Assembly (NCBI RefSeq): GCF_019279795.1 | Contig: NC_056732.1 | Location: 183,835,438 to 183,899,437 of the forward strand | From: Protopterus annectens | Lineage: Eukaryota; Chordata; Ceratodontiformes; Protopteridae | Reading direction: 5' to 3' | DNA: 64,000 bases | Shown here: positions 51,195-61,647 of the stretch, piece after piece | Layout of the letters: each line of letters starts with the position of its first letter | How positions within the stretch are numbered: the stretch's first letter is position 1 | Made by a program: the position numbers and the translations under genes | The notes under the pieces: generated by a model | The model's input: only the letters and a program-made list of their open reading frames with translations | Databases searched by the model: none | What the model was told of the DNA's origin: nothing

Positions 51195-51800
51195 ACACAC
51201 AGTTACCATGTCCAGGATTAGAAATCCTACCTGACTAGTATGTTACATTATAGCATTACACAGTTATCCCATGTGCCACAGAGCTTATAGAACTAGCCCT
51301 TCTCAAAAGGGGTATTTCAAGGTGACTGACATCAGCAAGCTTGCTAAAGTAGGGCAATGAGAGGTGTAATGACTGTGAATGGTCTCAAATATCATTAATT
51401 TCTACACACCCACACAGAGTTTCACAGTTGCCATGTTTGGGATTAAAACTCCTATTTAACTAGTATGTTACACTATAGCATTATGCAGTTATCACACACA
51501 GCACAGAGATTATGGGACTGATAATTGGCTAGAGGGTTATTTCAAGGTGACTGACATCAGTATGAGTGCTAACATGGGCAATGGAAAGTGCAGTGTGTGT
51601 GAATGGCCCATAAACCATTCCTCTGGGAACACACACACAACACTCAGTCACACACAACTTTACATTTGACAGGACTGGGTATACAAATGCTAGATGAATA
51701 TTGATTTGTACTATCATGTTACACAGTTATCACAAGCAGAACAGACACTTTAGGTCTGAGGGCTACCAAAAGCAAATGTCTACAGCTATTGACATCAGCA
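49026..51800. repeat. higher-order repeat: 1.59-kb tandem duplication made of tRNA-like units and (CA)n tracts
   Basis: Block I (from 49026: GTTGCCTATATTGTTTACTA, GGATTGTCTACATCAACC, TAGGTCCTCAATATAATGAT) recurs as block II (from 50617: GTTGCCTATATTGTTCACCA, GGATTGTCTACACCAGC, TAGGTCCTCAATACAATAAT), period about 1590 bp. Each is followed by ~150-bp units at 49286, 49529, 50905, 51205, 51428 and 51672, separated by (CA)n tracts (49722-49787, 50846-50893, 51106-51202). On the minus strand each unit contains GCTCTGTGGCACATGTGATA (A-box-like) and GGTAGGAGTTCTAATCC (B-box-like), spaced as in a tRNA, then GATGTCA and ACACCTCCCATTG. Mutated, so not functional tRNA genes. Confidence 0.75.
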
Positions 51801-52228
51801 CATCATATGATATTGGATGTGGGGTGGGTGGGACAGGACTCATGATGGCAATCTCTTTGCACTGTTTACCTCTCTCTCTTCCCCACATCTCTGTGTGTGT
51901 ATGTTTGACCTATTATAGTGTGTTGGCCTTGGATATGTGTGTGTATTCTTATCCAATATGTGTGCATGAATGGTGTGCAATGTGGTGTGTGTGGACAGAC
52001 ATCTGCGACTGACAGATAGGTATAGTCCACTGTTGCTGTTAGACATGGGCTTCATTTCTCTAAGTGTAGGAGCATGCCAAGTATAACCTTCTGTATTGAG
52101 TGTGTGAATCCATTCCAGGTAGGTTGTACTTCCGTGCAGGATTTTGTGTTCTATACCTACAGCTGTTTCTGCAGGATATCTGTAGATAGGTTGACAATAT
52201 GGAGTCACAATGGGTGACAGTGGGATAC
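51801..52228. other. unassigned interior sequence
   Basis: No gene or repeat beyond short TG runs. Confidence 0.35.
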
Positions 52229-52447
52229 TGTAACTATTGCTGTCTGTGCTGCTTGTGTTACATGGTTGGTGTTAGCAGAGATATTCAGACATTTAGTGTT
52301 TTACACTTTGATGTATTATGTCATCAACTACCAACCATGTAACTATTGCTGTCTGTGCTGCTTGTGTTACATGATTGGTGTTAGCAGAGATATTCAGACA
52401 TATGTACTATTTTTACACTGTGATGTATTATGTCATCAACTACCAAC
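52229..52447. repeat. two-copy tandem repeat, 109-bp period
   Basis: TGTAACTATTGCTGTCTGTG ... TGTTAGCAGAGATATTCAGA ... ATGTATTATGTCATCAACTA occurs twice with very few differences: a recent tandem duplication. Confidence 0.97.
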
Positions 52448-54870
52448 AGATATACTTATTTGCTCACAGTTATTTCCTGGGAAATACAAGATGAATGAAG
52501 CTGTGTCCAGTATTGTGGTCTGCAGCCTACATATTCTTGCACACTCATGCCATTCTGGAGAGGTAGCTAAAGACTCTTGCTGATGGATCTGTGTAAATGA
52601 TCCAGCACCTTGGTACTGTGGTGGCTGCTTGTACATGTATCAACATAACAAAATGACCATAAACTGTTGTGGCCATACCTCTCAGCTTTACAGATTCACC
52701 CAGGTTACCCAGAGGCAGGGCTCATATATCTGGTCAGTTCCCCTTCACATTGTGGTTTACAAGCAGGTTTGTAGCCACCCATTACTGGGTTTGCAGGCAG
52801 GGGTAGTATGGGCACAAATCAGAGTTTCAGTCTGCACACACTCCATGGCGTCCATGCTTCTACACCCCCCACTCTGTTATTCTATCCTCTTCCTAACATT
52901 ATGCGAGTGATCTATCCCTATAGTTGTCCGTACATCCCAGTGTTATTTAGGGGTTAGTCCACAATTCATTCGATAGGACATGGTGGGCATGCTACTGGGA
53001 TTTGTTGACATGGCCATGCATTTGTGTTCTGTGGACTGTGTTATGTTGTTATTTGGGACCCCATGAGATAACATACATTGGCAGTACGGGTGAGGAACAG
53101 GCCTTTGACAGAGGACTGTAGGGCATTATGTAGTGATGCAGGCCATCTGTAGAAGGCCAGTTCATTCTGTCACTCCTACAGTCCCAGGCTGAGAGCCACT
53201 GGATTCCCCTGGGGTGAATGGTAAGTGTACGAGGTGTTAATGTCAACAGTTCCTGTCCATATTAATCCATTGGTCTGGATGCTGGCAGATTGCTGCTTAC
53301 AGCTAGGGAGTCAGGACACACCTGCACAGGACACCTCTTCAGCTTGCTGCATTCTGTGGGTATTCCCATGCAGAAGTAAGGTTCCTGCTGTACTCATTCC
53401 CAACAGCAGGGATATGACCTGTGATAAACCTGTGGCTGATGGTGGGGTGAGCTGAGTTCATGTGTGATATGGAAGTTCCTTGCAGCTGACTCACAGATAT
53501 ACCTAGGATATTCCCCTTATGCTGCCTTGTGCGTGGATATAGGCAGTCTCTCATTACTTCATAACTGTGCCTTTTGTGGTCTGCCAGTGATTGGCCAGAC
53601 TACATCAGTATTCCATACTACATGGACAACTAATGGGCTGCTAACCTGTCTGTTCAATTCCAATGTTGTGTGCAGCTGACAGTTAAATTTTATGCACTCT
53701 GTCTAGGATACTTCCACCTGTGTACAGTGTGTATGTTTGGGCCCACATTCATGGCATGTCAATCTTTCAGATTGTGACAAATATATTGAGATCTGAACAA
53801 TGAGTACGGATGACTGCTGAATTGTGTCTTGCTGGGATACATTGTGGTTGGCACTGCAGTTGCCAGAACATGGCCCTGTCATCAACTGTAATGGCCATAG
53901 GCAAGACACAATCCTCCATGCCTACATGCTGACCACTTCCACACAATGTACAACACACAACAACCTAACACACAGAGCCCTACATATTGTACACATGCAA
54001 CAATCTATCCTGTAAATTGGGCTGGCTCAGGTAATCTATGCTCCACTGTTACTAACCCCACTTGTACATATTACTGCATTTCTACATAGGATTGGGGGGG
54101 GGGCACACCTGACAACCGTAAACATTTGCTATGACTGTACTGGTATTTGAGGTACTCTGTTGGCTTCCATTTCGTTTTGTATTCTGACCTATCATGCAGA
54201 CTAGAGGCATATCAGTAGAGTACAGATCTTAGGTTTTATTGACCCACATTTCAGTTTCAGATTTCATACCCTGCAGAACTAACATATAAATGCCTGACCT
54301 GTTGTAGTCTGTCTGTGTAGGTCTGGAGGGGGACTGTTATCCAATGCCATTAATTGCAGGCCTTAGCACAGCCTTTTTTAAGGTCATCTTCACCTGTCTT
54401 GCTGGCTTAGGCTGTTGTTGGGTATGTGAAACTCACTGACATGCATGTGTGTGTCCTATGGACACACATTTGGGCCACCATATGTACTGCAGTGAGATTT
54501 GTCACCTTGTCTAGTACTGCCGACTTTGTTGACACCAGTATTTGTTATGGATTCCATGCTGCCCATATAGGTGTCCACTATCTGCTGCCATCCCATTCAT
54601 CAACTCAGTTCCCTTGCATGCTCACATCCATATCATAGCTACAACTAGCAGAACATACTACTCCATTCAGCAATTGATAGGAAGAGTGAGTTACTTGTGG
54701 CTGTGCCAGTACTGAGGATGGTGCTGGAGGGCTGAATATGTCAGCTGCACATAGTACACTCCCTATACATGGTAAAGCACAGGTAGTGTCATGTTTGGCA
54801 TCCCTTTTACTGTATGTGTGAGTCAGAGATAGGTGTCATTCCCTGGGCTCCTACCATGTCAGTGTATGTG
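52448..54870. other. unassigned interior sequence with a MITE end
   Basis: At 52674 a CATACCTCTCAGCTTTACAG block followed by a TACCCAGAGGCAGGGCTCAT stretch is a left-end fragment of the CATACCTCTCAAC MITE family. The rest (52.75-54.87 kb) shows no recognisable gene, although the base composition is less AT-rich than outside the Harbinger-like element. Confidence 0.4.
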
Positions 54871-56049
54871 CTATGCATTACCTCTTTGCCAAGCTTGGGC
54901 ATACTGGGCATGCCTCCTTTTGTCTACATGGGCAGGCTCAGGTTGTTCCTCCTCTGAATCACTCTGTGCCTGTCCTGGCCTTGGCAATGGTGGGGGGCTG
55001 TGTGGCCCTACCCTTGCTGTTCCTGCTGCAGCTGTTTCTGCAGGATCATATTGTGTAGCATGGCACATACAATAAAAATTTGTGTACATGTACCTGGAGA
55101 GTACTGCAAGGCTCCACCGGATATGTCCAGGCACTGTAACCATGACTTGAGTATCTCAAACACACTATTATGATTCTGGTTTGTGCGTTTGCCTCATTAT
55201 TGAGTTCTTGTTCGGGTGTGTACGCATTTCTGATGGGTGTCATCAGCCACGGCTCCAGTGCGTAACCAGCATTCCCCACTAGGTGGCCATATGGGATGTC
55301 CCCACTAGCAAATGTCTTGTACAGCTGTGTCATATGCCAGATGTGGAAGTCGTGATAGCTTCCAGGGCTGCCAGCACACACATTCATTATAATACCCTGG
55401 GCATCAGACATGACCTGGCAGTTGATGGAGGGGAAGCCCTTGCAGTTTATGCAGACCCTACCTCACTCATCAAGTGGTGCTTTGATGTGTATGTGCATGC
55501 AGTCTATAGCACCAACTACCTCAGGGTATTCTGCTATTTGGTGGAAGAGACACATATACCAATATACCAATGGTCAATGCTTCATGGGTGTTGAGGAAAT
55601 ATATGTGCTCACTAGCATGTGCTGACATGGCATCCAGGAACTGGTGGAGTACCTTGGATGCTGATGCCTGTGAGATCACCATGATATCCCCAGTTGGTCT
55701 TTGGAAGGTATGTGTGGCTAGTATTATTAAGCCTACACATACCTTGGTATCCACTGGAATGGATTCCCCTTCTGTTGGTTCTGTGTGTGAGGTGTGGCCG
55801 GCGCAGCTCATCAATTTGTTATAGGATGTCCCTGTCCACCCTATAGTGTTCCACTATCTCCAGCTCATGTAGCCCCTGGTAGGTTTCCCTGAGTCTGCAC
55901 ACTCTTCTCCACCTCCTCACTGTGGGTTGGTCATCAGCATTCTCATCCTCACCACCCTCAGCCTCTTCCATATATTGGTGTATGAGAGCAACAGCAGCCC
56001 CTATCATTTTGCTAGTTTTGTCTGGTAAAATTTCCCTGTCTGTGTACAC
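54871..56049 (-). pseudogene. PIF/Harbinger (HARBI1-like) transposase, frameshifted
   Basis: The DDE nuclease that cuts and joins Harbinger transposons. From 56049 downward: an acidic N-terminal region, then RRWRRVCRLRETYQGLHELE and IVEHYRVDRDIL. After a shift (55814-55560): SIPVDTKVCVGLIILATHTF, QRPTGDIMVISQASASKVLH, and VVGAIDCMHIHIKAP with the first catalytic Asp kept. Then INCKGFPSINCQVMSDAQG, AGSPGSYHDFHIW and HLVGNAGYALEPWLMTPI. In that last block the second catalytic Asp of the G-D-x-G-Y box is Asn. Another shift leads to VFEILKSWLQCLDISGGALQ and CAMLHNMI; the third acidic residue falls on this shift. The tail is acidic. At least four lesions, so no activity. It lies about 1.1 kb from the right end, convergent with the Myb-like gene at the other end. 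Confidence 0.88.
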
Positions 56050-57182
56050 TGGTGGTGTAGAGTTTGGGGGGGTGGCAGATTGAAAGGTGTTTGCATAGTT
56101 TATAGTAGTGTGCTCGGCTGGACTGCTGCCTGTGTTATTGGCTAATTATGATACATTTTAACTGCTATTTCTTCTTCATTGCCTTCCTACTGCTGTTTTC
56201 CCTTCCCATTGCCTTCCCATTTAAGCCCCAAGGTGCCCCGAGCATACTCAGTGCTCGGATGTGAACAAAGCTGCTATTTCCTGTTTTTTTTTCTTGTTTA
56301 AAACCCAGTGTGCTGCATGCACACCCATTTAGGAAATGTAAACACTGCTAGGCAGCCTCATACATACCCCTTCCTTAGCTGTGCTTAGCTAAGGGCAAAC
56401 ACTGGCCATAGAGCACCAATAAGCTTTCAGCATGCATTACACTCCCCCTTATGAAGTCATCTACCTCTTAGGCGTGCACCATGGTGTTGCTGCACTTACA
56501 TGGTTGGGTGCTAGCTAACACTGAGGGGAAATCTGTAATTCAGAATCAATCCCCTCATTTGCATAAAACTGATGGCTAATGCATGGTTACAAGACTGACA
56601 CTCAGCCTTCCCCCTTAGCAACCACTATTCAGTGGTATTGTTGTCTTCTGCATGCCATTGACTATTATGTCAGAATGCTGATTTTGGTTTAAAAGCTTAT
56701 TTACAGTTTTTTTTTTTTCAGGCCGATCCCATTTGCGCACCACTGCCCTACGCTTAACCGAAATCGGCCAAAAAAATAAAAGTTATTTTTTATAATTTTA
56801 CAACTATTTACCATGCCAATGGCCATCTATTTGGCCATTGGCATACCTATTGCATTGAATACATGATTTCTTTGGAGCTGTCATGCCTCTGTTTTATAAT
56901 TTGCAGAAATGCATTCAGTTGGTATCCGAATACATTTTTGCAGGTTACACTATTCCTGCACAGACACCTGCCTACTTCCTGTATCGCTAATTTACCTCAT
57001 TTGCATGGTTTTCACCAGCAAATGGGGTAGTTAGCATACATGAGCTTTGTCCATGCAGGAATAGTGTTGGGGCACTCGTGCACGTTCCAGCAGCTCATTC
57101 CTCGATCGCTCATCGGCCATATTGTGTGCAGCAGCTCTTGCACTATTCCTGCACACCGTGCAGAGCTTGCTGAATCCTGGGG
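56050..57182 (-). other. right terminal region of the Harbinger-like element
   Basis: Non-coding. Contains CTTAGCTGTGCTTAGCTAAGG (56381-56401) and several copies of ATTCCTGCAC or its complement GCAGGAATAG (about 56950, 57055, 57145), motifs also present at the left end (34184-34208). These subterminal repeats could be transposase or Myb-partner binding sites. Confidence 0.5.
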
Positions 57183-57185
57183 TTA

Positions 57186-58819
57186 ATTTACTGACACACC
57201 CTCTCTATCAAGATTTCAAGATAGAAAAATACAGAGCATAGGTAACAACAAGAGAGGAGTAAATGTTAATAACCTAGAAGAGAAAGCGAAGATGTGCTGG
57301 ATAGGTAGGCTGCAGACATATAACTCTCCATGTCTTAATGCCTACTTACCAATTAAACCTGCACTGAAAAGGAGAAGGCTTAGGAGGCATGTGTGAAATC
57401 TTAGGTATATCATATCAGTAGCTTTTGAGCCAGTTATTCCAGCTGATAGCGTGCACTTGTTGAAGATGTGCAGAGATTTTTTTTTTAAGTTGTTTGTGTC
57501 CCAAACCATCTTTAGATACAATATTTTTCTCTGTACCTGTGTCTAATTTAAACTCAAGATTTATTGGCAGCATTAGGGATTGTTTTCATGTCAAAAACAT
57601 CTGATGCATTTTAGACCACTCTATGAACTTTTTAAACTTTAGTAGTGCTGACAAGCAGCTCATGAACTTGCTTATGTTTAATAGCATGGGATTTTTCAAA
57701 TATATTTGCAATGATTTTTATAAATCTTTTCAAAACTGATTAAAAGCTGGACAGAGCTTCCTGTCATACTTGTGCAAACGCTATATACATGATGTTTGAA
57801 TTTCAACTGCATGATATTTTCTATGAACCTCATGGCAGTCTTTCTTGTGTGGTTTATGGTTATAGTACATTTTCCCATGACTGCTTTTTATACCTGTTAC
57901 TGTTGTAATTCATTGGTCCTTTAAATTCCATTTTTGTCTTTTTTATTTGTGTACTAGCAGTATCACTTGCTTTGCATTCATCACTTTTGGCAAGGTCTAG
58001 TCTGTTTCTTTTAATATCTTGCTCATATTTCTTATATTCAAAAGAATTATGTTTCTTATTGATAAATAATACAGCTCACTAATTTCAAAGTCTTTATCTC
58101 AATTCTTTAGTTTAGTAACATAAATATGTACAGTTTATTAAGGATGCTGTAGCCTTTTATAAAACAAGTGGCAAACAAATGGCAAATTACTGATCATCTC
58201 TGTTGTTAATGCTGATCTATATTTTGACTCTTTAAGAAAAGTAGAAGTTTGATACCTTCAAGACTCCTTTCACAGTGACATGCACATATGCGGTACATTC
58301 TACTTTTTTATCTGCACTGAGGAATAAATTGAACTTTTGGATTCAAAACTTCCATTTTTTTTGCTAATTTTCCGTACAGCGACAGAATTCATGTTGGTTA
58401 TATTTGGACAATTTTTCTGCTGTTTTTTTTTTGTGGACGGAACAGGAAAATATTGTGAGACCAGACATTTTTCCTTCCTGCCCTTTATTGTTCTCTTATT
58501 TCCCTGTAATACATAACCTGGAGGTTATTGATTATTGTGCTTTAAAAATAATGTGTCTGTTTGCATTTGTTCATACTGTGTTATTCTGTATTGCATTTTT
58601 TATCTTTTCTTGCTTGTTCTGATAAACAATACTCCCTCATATATATTGTGGTACTGTATTATTTTGGCAATAATTACAACTACTTTTTAAAGTTTATCAT
58701 TTATATAGCTGTTGATTATGAACATCAGTCATTGTAAATAACAAAGGATAAAAGACTACATGTCTTGTTTAAAAAAATAATAATAAGCTTGTGAAACACT
58801 AATTAATTACAGAAGTATT
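57186..58819. other. unassigned AT-rich flank
   Basis: Flank beyond the Harbinger right end. Noticeably more AT-rich than 40-56 kb. No gene found. Confidence 0.45.
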
Positions 58820-59640
58820 AGACTTGCAAACCTCATCTGCAAAGCTATGGAATGCATTATAATTCACCTCATAAATTGGATATTGAGAATCTTTTTAAAC
58901 CTGACCCCAGCTGTGTGACTTTGTAAAGGGTAGATCTTGTCTATATATTTTAGCAAACTTCTTCCAAAGGGTTACAGAGTATATAGATGGTGGCTACGCA
59001 GTGTACTCTGCATATCTTGACCTGGTAAGGCCTTTGACATCATTGTTCATGCTTTCATCATACAAAAGCTAAATGGTTTAAAAATCAACTCATGTGGTAA
59101 GATGTGTAGCAAACTAGCTGTAAAACAGAATCCATATAATGTGATTTGAAGCAATCTCATCGGGAAGTATAAAACTGAGTAGCTGTGTCCCTCAGAGCTC
59201 AGTGCTAAAAACATCTGCTTTTTGGTATTTACCTATCACATCTCAAGTCAGAGAGCCAACACCTTAGATAATAAAGTTTGTAGATGACTGTAAGCTGGGG
59301 AGTTGTTGTTACATTACCCTATGAAACTTTTAATAGATGATTTTAAACTTACTAGCAGATATCTAGTGAAATAAAATTAATTCAAAGAAGACTTGTATAC
59401 CACATGCTTATGTGTTACCAGCTCATAGTAAATCCCTTCAATGAATTTTGCAATAGATCAAACAGGAAGTACCCATAATTAAAGTCCCAAAAATGCATTA
59501 AGGGATTGCAGAAGCACTAAATCCCAATAAACTTGTCCTTGATCTGAAAGTGCAAAATGGGTCACTGAGAACATATCAACCTACTTGGAGAAAACTTTAA
59601 GACCTCTAGTAGAAGCCATCCCCACAATTCTTAAAGTACA
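58820..59640 (+). pseudogene. highly eroded CR1-like LINE reverse transcriptase
   Basis: Plus-strand fragments align in order with the intact copy. LICKAME-IIIHLIN matches LICKAMERIIMELIN, and LCKG-ILSIYF matches FVKGRSCLLNL. Then AYLDL...AFDI (59005-59040, motif A area, one base missing), VRCVAN-L, VPQSSVLK (motif B) and IKFVDDCKLG (59267-59296, where FADD has become FVDD). Stops and indels throughout, no tail seen. Older than the other CR1-like copies. Confidence 0.75.
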
Positions 59641-61647
59641 CATATCAACTTATAGATTATTTACAATCTTTGGATTTAGTGTTTAGGCAAGATAAACATC
59701 TTCTGAAACAACATACTGTTACAATGGATGTAACCAAAGTTTTGACAATGAGCACTTCAATCCCAAATGAAGTTGGGATTGAAGCTTACGTGATTTATTA
59801 CAACATAACTGCAGAATACAAATTTAGTGAAAACTGCATATAAAAATTTTTTTGTTTGGTTCCTTAAACTTTTTAAAATAAGCTCATTAAAAGTTAACTT
59901 AACATATGTTTATTAGCGATTTCATTGTACTTGTTGTGGCAGAAAAAAATAAAATAAAAAATATAAATGTGAAATATATGTAAACATGACAACCTACTAA
60001 TGGACCTCATACAATACTTTGTTGTTCTAATGAACCACATTTACACTTACATAAGGGATTACCACTTTAATATTTATATAGTTTCCCTCAATGAAATCTG
60101 CTTTTTAATTACTTTAGTCTAACACTCTTTCAGGACAAAAAAAGAAATGATTCCTCAGTACAACCCTTTAGATTAAAAGTAATATTCGTATTATGAAATA
60201 AATATGTTAAAAATTTTAACTCAAACAATCACATCACAGTAATGATAAAGCTAGGCCAGCATCTGCCTTTGCCTGCCACATCCTTTCAGTAAGTACTTGC
60301 CTCATATATATAATTTGCAGAACATTGAAAAAAGTGCAATAATTTTAAAGCAAAAAATATTTCAATGTTGATCTGGGAAAAATATGCAAACCAATAGCCA
60401 AATGCCAACTAACTCTGTTATATTTATGTATTCTTATTCTGAAGAAAGCAGCAGGTTAAAATACATGATCTGATTCAAGCTCTAGATAAAGCGTAATTTC
60501 TTTTTGTGTTTTAGGAATATAGGAGCTTCTGAGGTGACCGATCACATGTAGGAAACACATATTTGTCTGTGGTCATTTTAAAGGCTTAATCACTGTCACT
60601 TATATAATAGAGATATTGTATGCTTTTAGATCTTAACATGAAGGCAGTTCTCCCATTAATATGCTCAAAAACTCAGTTTTTTCCTGCTCAGTGGTCATTA
60701 CACCACAGTGTATTCTGAGTTATAGGTGCAAGAATATAATCATTGTTGCCAGTGAATGAGTCATTAAGGTAGAAATCTCTTAGGGTCCTGAATACTTGTC
60801 TCCTACAACTGGGCAGTAGAAACAAAATAAAGCACAATTAACAAGATACCTGTGGCTCATAAAAGACTGGGAATATACTGCAAATAAAACATGCAAAGGA
60901 GCAGAAATACATTACTGAATGGGATTCATGGTCATTTTGAACTCCTAAAAACAAATAAATTAAATAAATTTAAGAATATACAGTCCGTGATTATTCTTTT
61001 CTTGTTGCTTAGCAGAACAAATGTAACACTATTTTAATTATCACAAGCCATGCGAGATATACAAATACATATATGGTATCAGGGACCTGTACTAAACAGA
61101 TGACTACAGGCAGCAAAGATAAAAGATAAATCTGCATTTAAGAAACTTGCATTCTGTTGATAGCTAAAAGCTTCAGCATTTGCTTCTATTGTTATTATAT
61201 TTGTGATATGAACCACTTTCCATTTGCATGGGTCATGTCATTTGCATGCCAAGCTACAAGCTACACACATACCTATCAAATGTACCTTAGTGTGAGGAAT
61301 TGCCCATGTTTTCATTCATCAAAAGTAGATGCTCCACTCTGTTATATATTGAAACGGTCTGTCATCACTCATTAATTGTTAAGAATTTTTAACTATTATC
61401 TATGGGAAATAATACTGAATCCTATTAACTGTAATAAAATAATACGTTTAATCATGCTTGGAGCTTCATAGTTAAAGATGTTAGATTTCCACATTTTTCA
61501 AATTTGTTTTATCTACTTTATGACAGATAGCATTTTGCATTTTACAGAAGAAAGTTGGGAGCTGTGAAGCTGCACTATCCACACGTTCATTTAGTTCACA
61601 GTCTTTGGCTTACTTTCCATTAAATGCTTTACAAATTAAATAACTAT
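59641..61647. other. unassigned AT-rich intergenic sequence
   Basis: No gene or repeat recognised. Confidence 0.45.

Noticed and set aside
49286..51800. CRISPR-like or regularly spaced array
   Set aside because: Units are 150 bp with CA spacers in a eukaryotic repeat-rich setting; not short repeats with unique spacers.
53049..53246. Minus-strand DGLHH wording resembling a LINE ORF1 esterase end
   Set aside because: Only four residues fit and the rest of the block is missing; likely chance.
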